NCBI GenBank assembly: GCA_003556985.1
Contig: PWPZ01000277.1
Location: 1-10,424 of the forward strand
Direction of reading: 5' to 3'
From: Bacteroidota bacterium
GTDB lineage: Bacteria; Bacteroidota; Bacteroidia; Bacteroidales; PUMT01
DNA: 10,424 nucleotides
Below the pieces are notes generated by a model. The model was not told the origin of the DNA. It did no database searches and was given only the letters and a program-made list of their open reading frames with translations. This document shows positions 1 to 6,962 of the stretch, piece after piece. Made by a program: the position numbers and the translations under genes. Every line of letters begins with the position of its first letter. Position 1 is the stretch's first letter.

Positions 1-216
1 AACGTTACCCAGTGCCGGTATCGGCTGATCTTTTTTTCCTTCGAGCGATTCCCTGGTATCTGGCTTTCCCTGGTTCTTCAACCGGCGACTTTCCCGGTAT
101 CTGACCGGTCCTTCTTTCTCCTTCTTCATGATTGCATTCATTGCCCTTTTTAAACTGAACGGTATGTATTGAACAATCTCCCGGCTATTGTTGTTAACTC
201 CCAAAAGAAATAACAT
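1..216 (-). CDS. Possible 5' end of a minus-strand gene, unknown basic protein (runs off the window)
   Basis: On the minus strand a frame stays open from position 252 to the left edge. The first ATG is at 216 and a second at 141, the latter preceded by an AAAGGG-like purine run that could serve as a ribosome site. From 216 the visible part is 72 residues: a short hydrophobic start (MLFLLGV), then a strongly charged stretch rich in Lys, Arg and Glu with no hydrophobic core. I recognise no family. Codon choice (AGG, GGA, CCG, CTG) resembles the neighbouring genes, and an 84-codon open stretch is unlikely but not impossible by chance. If real, it is divergent from the barrel gene at 269 and its 5' end overlaps that gene's promoter. 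It could equally be spurious. Confidence 0.33.
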   Translation of the reverse strand, partial: MLFLLGVNNNSREIVQYIPFSLKRAMNAIMKKEKEGPVRYRESRRLKNQGKPDTRESLEGKKDQPIPALGNV

Positions 217-245
217 TGACAAGGTAAAACACGAGCCTTTATAAT
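216..245 (+). promoter_or_regulatory. Sigma70-type promoter for the first barrel gene
   Basis: TTGACA (216-221) and TATAAT (240-245) are both perfect matches to the classical -35 and -10 boxes, separated by 18 bases. Transcription would start near 252, giving a leader of about 17 bases before the ATG at 269. Most Bacteroidota promoters use a TAnnTTTG -7 box instead, so this is an unusually canonical promoter for the inferred host. Assignment rests on sequence match only. Confidence 0.6.
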
Positions 246-268
246 GACACAATTAAAGAATAACCATT

Positions 269-859
269 ATGGGAAAAAATATTTTGTTGGTGGTTATATT
301 CGCTGTATTTTCCATCAATGCTTTATCACAAGACAGAACCGGGATATCTTACAGGGGCCGTAACCTCTACGGTGCAGGTATCACCGTTGTCAATTACAGT
401 TACGATTATATTGGTTCCAGAAGTATGAGGCTTCCACCTTCTTCAGCCTACCTGGAAATCGGAGTCAGTAATAACATAACTGCCGGACCCTTTGCCGGAT
501 ATGCAAAATGGGACTACGAATTCACCGGTTTTGAAACACCCTTTAATTATTCGTGGTCATTTATAAATACCGGTGTACGTGCCAGTTTCCACATTACAGG
601 ATTGCTCAGTGACCTTTTCAATGCGAATATTAACGAAAACCGGGTTGACTGGTATGTTACCGGTTATTTAGGTATGGAATACCGGCAGTATGCAACGCAA
701 ACACCCGGATTCGAGGACTTTCACAGTAATAAATTCAGTTTAATATACGGTCCCCTGGCCGGGGTGAGATACTACTTTGGAAATAATCTTGCCTTTTACA
801 CAGAAGCAGGCCTCGGCACCTTTGGAATATTTACTTTTGGTTTATCTCTGCGGCTTTAG
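269..859 (+). CDS. Small outer-membrane beta-barrel protein (paralogue A)
   Basis: This 196-residue protein starts with a typical signal peptide (hydrophobic residues 5-16, likely cleavage after ALS at residue 20, before Gln21). The mature part of about 175 residues alternates short aromatic and glycine-rich strands with polar turns, as in an eight-stranded outer-membrane barrel, and ends in a strand FTFGLSLRL. It is clearly homologous along its whole length to the protein at 3704-4285. Shared blocks include SRxMxxPPxSAY, ITAGPFxG, a FINxGVRxSFHxTG block and a final FGxSLR. Similar small barrels with PPxSAxxExG and GxRxSxH blocks are common in Bacteroidota, where they are annotated only as outer-membrane beta-barrel proteins. 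The role is unknown; a pore, an anchor for a surface protein or a structural barrel are all possible. It has its own promoter and lies upstream of the beta-helix lipoprotein gene. Confidence 0.8.
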   Translation: MGKNILLVVIFAVFSINALSQDRTGISYRGRNLYGAGITVVNYSYDYIGSRSMRLPPSSAYLEIGVSNNITAGPFAGYAKWDYEFTGFETPFNYSWSFINTGVRASFHITGLLSDLFNANINENRVDWYVTGYLGMEYRQYATQTPGFEDFHSNKFSLIYGPLAGVRYYFGNNLAFYTEAGLGTFGIFTFGLSLRL

Positions 860-894
860 GTGAAGGAAACCGACTTTCTAACCGATTCTGCCCT

Positions 895-912
895 TAGTAC
901 TTTATAGTACTA
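895..912. repeat. Perfect inverted repeat between the barrel and lipoprotein genes
   Basis: TAGTACT (895-901) and AGTACTA (906-912) form a perfect 7-bp stem with a 4-base TTAT loop, 36 bases after the barrel stop codon and 116 bases before the next start. No T-run follows directly, so it is not a convincing intrinsic terminator. It could be an operator or an RNA-stabilising hairpin. The rest of the 860-1027 gap is AT-rich with no recognisable promoter box. Confidence 0.4.
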
Positions 913-1027
913 TCAGTCTGCTAAAGCAATCAAAAAATAATGATTTCATTAAGCTACTTTAAAATATCTTATTTCCTCTTATTATCACTAAACAATATAA
1001 TTATAAATTATTAAACCTGTCAAAACT

Positions 1028-3625
1028 ATGAAAAAAATTTTAGGAATAATTATGGCAATGTCGCTGTTAATATTTACAGCATGTGAAGAAGATGAAGTAC
1101 CTCCCGCATTCAATCTGGTAGCGGATGCAGGGAATGATGTAACCGTAGAAACCGGAGATGAGGTGATTCTGAACGGCTCCGCGTCGGTTGACGAATCGGG
1201 CGAGGGGTTTCAGGCAGAATGGTCTTTTGAATCGAGACCATCCGGCAGCAATGCCTCCATCCAGAATGCGGGGTCAATAATTGCAAGGTTTACACCCGAT
1301 GTGGAAGGAGTTTATGTTGTAATGCTGACTATAAGCAATAACCATGGAAGCAGTTCTGATGAAATTACGGTTACTGCTACTTCGACCGGAGAAACCGGAG
1401 CTATAGAGATAGGCAATAACATTACCGATGATATGGTGATGGAGGTAATTACACCAGAAGGGATTGCCGATTATGTTGTTACCGCAAATATCGATGTTAC
1501 GGCGAACCTGGTTGTGGAACCGGGAGTTATCGTTGAATTCCGTTCTGGTGCGGGAATGAGGATACGGCAGGAAGGAAGCATTAAGGCAGCAGGAAATGTA
1601 CAGGATTCGGTTATTTTCCGCGGATCGGTCAGGGTGCCCGGCCACTGGAGGGGATTAAGGATAGATTCCAATAACCCTGAAAACGAATTGTCATTCATGG
1701 CTATACAACATGGAGGTTCGGATGGAATAGGGGGAACCAGCTCTGAAAGGAACCGGAAGGCAAATCTTCTGCTTATGTCAGATGGAGTAAGGTTGAAAGG
1801 GCATAATTTGCTTTTGGCAGACGGCAGTGAATATGGTCTTTATATTCACAGTATTTCCAATGTAACCATTGATCTTTCTGAAAACACCTACACCCGGAAT
1901 GCCGGTCCGGCATATGTTGATGCGCATATGTTTCATCTGCTTGACGAGGATAGTGATTACACGGGTAACGACCAGGATTTTATTGCTTCTTCAACCGACA
2001 GGACCCTTTCTTCATCGTCGGTATGGCCCAGGCTTAATGTGCCTTTCGAACTGCCCGGTATTATAGTCGACAGTGATCTGGAAATCCAGGCAGGAGCCAG
2101 GTTCCATGTGAGAAACGGGAAAGGTATCTATGTCAGGTCCGAAGGATCTTTCAATGCTGTCGGAGAAGATGCGGATCCTATTGTCTTCCGGGGCAGATTC
2201 GATGTGAGAGGGCACTGGAACGGTATCAGGATAATCAGTAACAACCCCTCCAACAGGTTGGAATATGTTGAGATACGGCACGGCGGACAGGAAGGAATGG
2301 GGTCAACTTCAAGCGAGAGAAGCAGGCATACGAGCCTTATGCTTGATGAGAATGCAAGAGTGACGGTAGCCAATGTCATCATAACCGAAAGCCAGAGTTA
2401 TCCATTCTGGATAAGGGGCGGCGGTAATATGAACATTGAGTTTGTGTCGAATACTATTACCGGAAATGAACATGCCGGATGGGTGGATGCCAGATACTTC
2501 CATGTGCTTGACGAAAGCAGTTCCTTTGACGGCAATGACGTTGACAGGATCGCATCCGGAACAGATGTCACCATTACCCAGGACCGTACATGGAAAAAAG
2601 TGAATGTTCCCTATGCACTTCCCCAGGTAACCTTTATCTCAGGCACCCTTACAATAGAGGCCGGAGCAAACTTTGAGGCCAATGATGACGGGTATGTCTA
2701 TATCAATGAAAATGCGGCCATAAGGGTGCTTGGCGAGGAAAACGATCCTGTTGAGTTCAGGGGACAGATGTCGGTAAGAGGCTCATGGCGGGGAATGAGG
2801 ATAAGGACCAATAACCCCCTCAATTCTTTATCCCATATGATCATCAGGCACGGGGGGCAGCAGGGAATAGGTGCTGTATCTTCCGAGAGGAACCGGATTA
2901 CTTCTCTTATGCTTGATGAGAATGTCAATATCTCGATTGATAATATTGCAATTCATGACAGCCGAGAATATGCCTTCTGGATCAGGCACAACAATAACCT
3001 TGATATCAGTTTCACAAATAGTACTTTTTCCGGAAATGAAAAACTTGCCATGGTTGACGCAAGGTATTTCCATGTTCTGGACGGTGCAAGCTCGTATTCG
3101 GGAAATGATGATGATGTAATCAGATCGCAGGAAAATACCACCGCTACAGGAAATATCAGGTGGGATAAACTCGATGTTCCATATGAACTGCCAAACATAG
3201 TAGTGGTTGAAGGGGATCTTGAGATAGAGGCCGGAGCAAGGTTCCAGGGCAATAATGACGGAGGTCTGGATATTCTGGAAACAGGTTCCATAAGGGCAAT
3301 AGGTACTGCCGCTGACAAAATTGAATTTGTAGGTGGAATAAATTCTCCCGGGCACTGGAGAGGTATAAACGTGAGATCATCGAATGCCTCAAATGAAATA
3401 TCCCATTTTGTGATCCGTCATACCGGTAGCAATGGTTTCGGGGCGGTATCCTCCGACAGGAGCAGGAGACAGGCTGTTCAGGTTTGGGGTGGATTCCTTA
3501 GACTGACCAATGGAGAAATAACTCATGGTACCGGCGACGGGATAAAATCCCATGCAGGAGGTGTTGTTGAAGTTTCACAGATAATTTATGATTCTATTGA
3601 TGGTGATAACGAGGTAGGTTTTTAA
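1028..3625 (+). CDS. Surface lipoprotein with PKD-like domain and four tandem beta-helix modules
   Basis: This 865-residue protein begins with a lipoprotein signal ending FTAC, so Cys19 should be lipidated. The acidic run EEDE directly after it resembles the Bacteroidota signals that send lipoproteins to the outer face of the outer membrane. Residues about 30-118 look like a PKD-type immunoglobulin fold (DAGNDVTVETGDEV, then LNGSAS, then a YVVMLTIS strand). From about residue 143 to the end come four copies of a roughly 190-residue module rich in short beta strands and Asn turns, most like a right-handed parallel beta-helix. Each module carries a G(H/S)W anchor (residues 205, 395, 585, 775), followed 23 residues later by an H-(G/T)-G block and an SS(E/D)RxR block. 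The last module is cut short. There is no T9SS-type C-terminal sorting domain and I see no hydrolase active site. It sits between two paralogous barrel genes. A glycan-binding, adhesive or scaffold role is inference only. Confidence 0.85.
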   Translation: MKKILGIIMAMSLLIFTACEEDEVPPAFNLVADAGNDVTVETGDEVILNGSASVDESGEGFQAEWSFESRPSGSNASIQNAGSIIARFTPDVEGVYVVMLTISNNHGSSSDEITVTATSTGETGAIEIGNNITDDMVMEVITPEGIADYVVTANIDVTANLVVEPGVIVEFRSGAGMRIRQEGSIKAAGNVQDSVIFRGSVRVPGHWRGLRIDSNNPENELSFMAIQHGGSDGIGGTSSERNRKANLLLMSDGVRLKGHNLLLADGSEYGLYIHSISNVTIDLSENTYTRNAGPAYVDAHMFHLLDEDSDYTGNDQDFIASSTDRTLSSSSVWPRLNVPFELPGIIVDSDLEIQAGARFHVRNGKGIYVRSEGSFNAVGEDADPIVFRGRFDVRGHWNGIRIISNNPSNRLEYVEIRHGGQEGMGSTSSERSRHTSLMLDENARVTVANVIITESQSYPFWIRGGGNMNIEFVSNTITGNEHAGWVDARYFHVLDESSSFDGNDVDRIASGTDVTITQDRTWKKVNVPYALPQVTFISGTLTIEAGANFEANDDGYVYINENAAIRVLGEENDPVEFRGQMSVRGSWRGMRIRTNNPLNSLSHMIIRHGGQQGIGAVSSERNRITSLMLDENVNISIDNIAIHDSREYAFWIRHNNNLDISFTNSTFSGNEKLAMVDARYFHVLDGASSYSGNDDDVIRSQENTTATGNIRWDKLDVPYELPNIVVVEGDLEIEAGARFQGNNDGGLDILETGSIRAIGTAADKIEFVGGINSPGHWRGINVRSSNASNEISHFVIRHTGSNGFGAVSSDRSRRQAVQVWGGFLRLTNGEITHGTGDGIKSHAGGVVEVSQIIYDSIDGDNEVGF
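1454..2023 (+). repeat. Beta-helix module 1 of the lipoprotein
   Basis: Residues about 143-332. This is the most divergent full-length copy. It has the GHWRG anchor at residue 205, HGG at 228-230, SSERNR at 238-243, and VDAHMFHLLD from 297 in place of the VDARYFHVLD of modules 2 and 3. The left boundary is set by matching distance to the anchor and is approximate. Confidence 0.7.
2024..2590 (+). repeat. Beta-helix module 2 of the lipoprotein
   Basis: Residues 333-521, starting at the conserved Trp of WPRLNVPFELP. It contains the GHWNG anchor (395), HGG (418-420), SSERSR (428-433) and VDARYFHVLD (from 486). It is one residue shorter than module 3 before the anchor. At DNA level it shares exact short stretches with module 3 at a 570-base offset. 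Confidence 0.75.
2591..3160 (+). repeat. Beta-helix module 3 of the lipoprotein
   Basis: Residues 522-711, starting at the Trp of WKKVNVPYALP. The anchor is GSWRG (585), with Ser replacing His. HGG is at 608-610, SSERNR at 618-623 and VDARYFHVLD from 676. The 19-base run at 2906-2924 is identical to 2336-2354 in module 2, exactly 570 bases apart. Confidence 0.75.
3161..3622 (+). repeat. Beta-helix module 4, truncated C-terminal copy
   Basis: Residues 712-865, starting at the Trp of WDKLDVPYELP. The anchor GHWRG (775), an HTG variant of the HGG block (798-800) and SSDRSR (808-813) are kept. It then diverges into a shorter strand-rich end and stops about 36 residues before a full module would finish, lacking the YFHVLD block. 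It probably caps the helix. Confidence 0.7.
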
Positions 3626-3703
3626 TCCGTCAAAATTTACCTGACACTATTCTTAATTCAATAAATTGTCGTACCATATTTACCGAAACTAAAACAAAAA
3701 ATT

Positions 3704-4285
3704 ATGAAAAATTTACTGTTAATACTTTTGTTAATCGGCATTTCTGTTCCCTCAGCAAATCTTGCTGCACAGGATATACAAAGCTACAGGGATCAGAACT
3801 TGCTTGGCGGTGGACTTTCGCTGGGATATTACAGCTATGGATACATGGGATCCAGAACCATGGGAATGCCCCCCTTATCAGCGTATTTTGAGACGGGCGT
3901 TCATGATCACATAACAGCAGGACCTTTCCTGGGCTTTGCAAGGTGGAGTTACCGGTATGCATCGCTGAATTACAATTATTCCTGGACATTTATAAATGCC
4001 GGTGTCCGGGGGAGCTTCCATTTAACAGGCTTTATGAACGAGATCTTTGGCACCGAAATAGACGAGGAAAAGATCGACTGGTATTTTACTCTACTGGCCG
4101 GACTGGAATTCAGGCAATATTCCGATTCAGGAAACACCACTCTTGATTATGGCAATTCTACCAATTTTTTCTTAGGGCCCAGTGCAGGGGTAAGGTATTA
4201 CATAACTCCTCCAATAGCGGTCTTTTTTGAAGGGGGACGAGGTGCCCTGGGAGCGCTGACCTTTGGAGTTTCGCTCAGAAGGTAG
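3704..4285 (+). CDS. Small outer-membrane beta-barrel protein (paralogue B)
   Basis: This 193-residue protein has a signal peptide (hydrophobic residues 4-15, likely cleavage after LAA at residue 22, before Gln23) and a mature part predicted to be an eight-stranded outer-membrane barrel ending FGVSLRR. It aligns along its full length with the protein at 269-859, by eye about half identical. Conserved blocks include YSYxYxGSRxM, PPxSAYxExGV, ITAGPFxGxAxW and a YSWxFINxGVR block. Duplication of the barrel on both sides of the beta-helix lipoprotein suggests that the three products act together, perhaps with the barrels as membrane partners of the lipoprotein. The start is preceded by an A-rich leader without a Shine-Dalgarno sequence. 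The function is not known. Confidence 0.8.
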   Translation: MKNLLLILLLIGISVPSANLAAQDIQSYRDQNLLGGGLSLGYYSYGYMGSRTMGMPPLSAYFETGVHDHITAGPFLGFARWSYRYASLNYNYSWTFINAGVRGSFHLTGFMNEIFGTEIDEEKIDWYFTLLAGLEFRQYSDSGNTTLDYGNSTNFFLGPSAGVRYYITPPIAVFFEGGRGALGALTFGVSLRR

Positions 4286-4370
4286 CAGCGCCATACTATA
4301 TTTTGAAGATGCCAGAAATATTGGGAAATTTACATTAAAACATGGCATAGGAGCATGAAAAAACGACTGT

Positions 4371-6002
4371 ATGAAGAAAAACATAAAGAAGCATTCTGAA
4401 TCCGTACATCATTCTGAATCAAAGAATAAATATTTCGATGTGGATCCGCCTGTTTTCTGGATCTCCGCATTGCTTATCCTGTTTTTTATTTTAATCACCC
4501 TCCTGGTAGGCGAACCAATGGAGCAGGTTTTTGCCGGTATCCAGGATAATATATCGGAGAACGCAGGATGGTTTTTCGTTCTTGCTGTCAACTTGTTTCT
4601 TGTTTTTTCCCTGGCTATTGCCTTTGGTAAATTCGGCGATATACGTCTGGGCGGCCGAAATGCCGAACCTGAATTTTCAAAAACGGCATGGTTTGCCATG
4701 CTGTTCAGTGCGGGGATGGGTATTGGCATCCTTTTCTGGAGCGTAGGCGAGCCGGTCCTTCATTTTGCCACACCACCAACCGGAACGGGAGGTACTGTTC
4801 TTTCGGCACAGAAATCTATGCAATATACTTTTTTGCACTGGGGTTTTCACGCATGGGGGATTTATGCCCTGGTGGGGTTGTCGCTGGCATTTTTTACCTT
4901 TAATAAAAAACTGCCCCTTACCATCAGCTCGGTGTTTCATCCGCTACTGGGTGAGAAGATTCATGGCGGATTGGGTAAGACAATCAATATACTTGCGGTG
5001 GTGGCTACCCTGTTTGGCCTGGCAACTTCACTGGGACTGGGGGTGCAGCAGGTGAGCGCCGGACTCAGCCATCTTGCCGGACTGCCCGATACCGTAACGG
5101 TGCAGGTGATATTGATTACCCTGATCACCCTGGCTGCTACCGGATCGGTTGTGGCCGGACTCAGTGCCGGAGTCAAGAGGTTGAGCCAGATGAACATAGT
5201 TATAGGTGCCATCTTTCTTTTCTTTATGTTAATTGTTGGCCCGACAATTTTTATTATGGGCTCATTTGTCCAGAATCTTGGAGCTTATTTGCAGAATTTC
5301 TTTGAACTGAGTTTCTGGACTGAAACATATCACCAATCGGACTGGCAGAAGAGCTGGACGGTATTCTACTGGGCCTGGTGGATCAGCTGGTCTCCGTTTG
5401 TAGGAATGTTTATTGCCCGCATTTCCAGGGGGCGGACAATAAAAGAGTTCATCCTCGGTGTTCTCATAGTTCCTTCACTTATTACCTTTCTCTGGCTTTC
5501 TTCTTTCGGAGGATCAGCCCTTTTCCTGGAACTTAATGGTATAGCCGATCTTTCCACTGCAGTGCAGAGCAATGTAGCCACCTCGCTTTTCGTTTTACTC
5601 GAGCAGTTTCCTCTGGGAATATTTACTTCTATCGTGGGTATTTTTCTGGTAACAAGCTTTTTCGTTACCTCGTCCGACTCCGGTTCCCTGGTTATAGACA
5701 GTTTGACTGCCGGGGGTAAACTCGATGCCCCGGTCCCCCAGAGAATTTTCTGGGCTATGACAGAAGGGGCGGTGGCTGCGGTTTTACTTATCGGGGGAGG
5801 ACTTGGAGCTTTACAGACTGCAGCAATCATCACCGGTTTGCCATTCGCCCTGATATTAATGATCATGTCATACAGCCTTGTTCTCGGACTAAGGGAAGAA
5901 AAGGGCAAAATAACCCGCTATGAAATGGAGAAAGAAAAAAGATCATACCGGGATACTATAAAAAATATTGTAGCAAGAAGGGAACAATCTAGAGGCAGTT
6001 AG
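4371..6002 (+). CDS. BCCT-family transporter (betaine/choline/carnitine type)
   Basis: This 543-residue protein fits the usual size of BCCT carriers, which import quaternary amines such as glycine betaine, choline or carnitine through the inner membrane, usually driven by Na+ or H+. About twelve hydrophobic segments lie between a short hydrophilic N-terminus and a charged C-terminal tail. Family signatures are GMGIG at residues 115-119 followed by FWSVGEP, the Trp-rich WTVFYWAWWISWSPF around 329-342 that forms the substrate box, and TSSDS around 433-437. The GMGIG form is that of Na+-coupled betaine carriers such as BetP, so betaine is the likeliest substrate. The C-terminal tail (about 35 mostly charged residues) could sense osmotic stress, as in BetP, but this is inference. 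It is first in an operon with a universal stress protein and a betaine-binding lipoprotein. An AGGAG lies 17 bases upstream of the start, too far to be ideal. TATATTTTG at 4297-4305 is one base off a Bacteroidota -7 box. Confidence 0.93.
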   Translation: MKKNIKKHSESVHHSESKNKYFDVDPPVFWISALLILFFILITLLVGEPMEQVFAGIQDNISENAGWFFVLAVNLFLVFSLAIAFGKFGDIRLGGRNAEPEFSKTAWFAMLFSAGMGIGILFWSVGEPVLHFATPPTGTGGTVLSAQKSMQYTFLHWGFHAWGIYALVGLSLAFFTFNKKLPLTISSVFHPLLGEKIHGGLGKTINILAVVATLFGLATSLGLGVQQVSAGLSHLAGLPDTVTVQVILITLITLAATGSVVAGLSAGVKRLSQMNIVIGAIFLFFMLIVGPTIFIMGSFVQNLGAYLQNFFELSFWTETYHQSDWQKSWTVFYWAWWISWSPFVGMFIARISRGRTIKEFILGVLIVPSLITFLWLSSFGGSALFLELNGIADLSTAVQSNVATSLFVLLEQFPLGIFTSIVGIFLVTSFFVTSSDSGSLVIDSLTAGGKLDAPVPQRIFWAMTEGAVAAVLLIGGGLGALQTAAIITGLPFALILMIMSYSLVLGLREEKGKITRYEMEKEKRSYRDTIKNIVARREQSRGS

Positions 6003-6026
6003 TGAACATATAAAAAAATATGTATT

Positions 6027-6944
6027 ATGAAAAAATTCGACAAAATACTTATATGCCTTGACCTTTCGGAAATGGATCATTTTCTGATCAGCTATTCGAA
6101 TTTTATCTGTGAAGTTCTCAAACCGCGACATCTTGTATTTATCCATGTTATGGAAACCTATGATATACCTGATGAAATCATGGATACTTTCGATGATGCC
6201 GAAAAAGATATTGAAGACCTTGTAAGCGAGGAGCTTGAAGGAAAAATTGAGGCCGGGCTCACCGTAAAGGATAAAGTTGATTACTCCCTGGTGCTCGAAC
6301 AGGGGCTTCCCACTGAAAAAATAGTGGAGTATTCAAGGAAAAACAAGATAGACCTTGGTATACTGGGGAAAAAGATTGGATATCAGGGACAGGGCGGTAT
6401 AGCAAGGAAGCTGGTCGGACTGATACCTTCTTCGGTTCTTGTTGTTAGTGAAACCAGCCAGTACAAAATCGATAAGCTTCTTGTCCGAATGGACTTCTCG
6501 AAAACGGCCTGGTCCTCCCTTACAATGGCAAAAACCATTGCAGGGTATACCGGTGCTTCAATAGAGTGTCATCATGTTTACAAATTGCCCATAAATTATT
6601 ATCCCAAACAAACACCGGAGAATATTAAGAAACTAAAAAAACAGGTAAAGGAAATTGTTAATGAAAACTACTCCCGGTTCATAAAAAAAATGAAAATTGA
6701 CGATGCACCACCCTGTAGTTTTTCTATCGACGTACAGTCTGAGGAATCACAGGTCTTATATAATTATGCTATAATAAACAAGATAGATCTGATACTGACA
6801 GGAACAAGAATAAGGTCACCCCTTGCCAATCTGATTCTGGACAGTACATCGGAGAAACTGGTGGGAGGAGAAAAGAACCTTCCCGTTATGGTGGTTAAGG
6901 ATCAGAAAAAGTCAATGGGGTTTCTCAATGCAATTTTTGATTAA
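6027..6944 (+). CDS. Universal stress protein with two tandem UspA domains
   Basis: This 305-residue cytoplasmic protein contains two UspA-type alpha/beta domains, residues about 3-142 and 146-291. The first begins KILICLDLS with the usual Asp (12) and keeps the nucleotide-binding spacing G118-x2-G121-x9-G131. The final Gly is followed by Leu rather than Ser/Thr, so ATP binding is plausible but not certain. In the second domain the corresponding loop (GTRIRSP, from residue 259) lacks the second Gly and seems unable to bind ATP in the classical way. The gene starts 24 bases after the transporter stop and ends 18 bases before the binding-protein gene, so all three are probably co-transcribed. 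UspA proteins next to transporters are often thought to tune transport in response to energy or stress state; here that is inference from position. Confidence 0.88.
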   Translation: MKKFDKILICLDLSEMDHFLISYSNFICEVLKPRHLVFIHVMETYDIPDEIMDTFDDAEKDIEDLVSEELEGKIEAGLTVKDKVDYSLVLEQGLPTEKIVEYSRKNKIDLGILGKKIGYQGQGGIARKLVGLIPSSVLVVSETSQYKIDKLLVRMDFSKTAWSSLTMAKTIAGYTGASIECHHVYKLPINYYPKQTPENIKKLKKQVKEIVNENYSRFIKKMKIDDAPPCSFSIDVQSEESQVLYNYAIINKIDLILTGTRIRSPLANLILDSTSEKLVGGEKNLPVMVVKDQKKSMGFLNAIFD

Positions 6945-6962
6945 TGAACCGTCCATCCAAAT

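Noticed and set aside
2828..3355. Long minus-strand open frames inside the beta-helix gene, including one of 175 codons
   Set aside because: They overlap a well-supported plus-strand gene with periodic protein repeats, and their translations are Cys/Pro/Ser-rich with no recognisable domain; they are antisense shadows of the repeated coding sequence.
4309..4348. ATGCCA/TGGCAT inverted repeat between barrel B and the transporter
   Set aside because: Six-base arms separated by 28 bases in AT-rich sequence; no T-run and no other support.
4355..4399. A 14-codon frame starting at ATG 4355 just after AGGAG and overlapping the transporter start out of frame
   Set aside because: The AGGAG is only one base from this ATG, too close for normal initiation; there is no regulatory logic and the peptide is an out-of-frame reading of the start of the transporter gene.
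6006..6023. Inverted repeat ACATAT/ATATGT before the universal stress protein gene
   Set aside because: Pure A/T stem of six pairs with one G-C pair in an A-rich leader; expected by chance and too weak to call.
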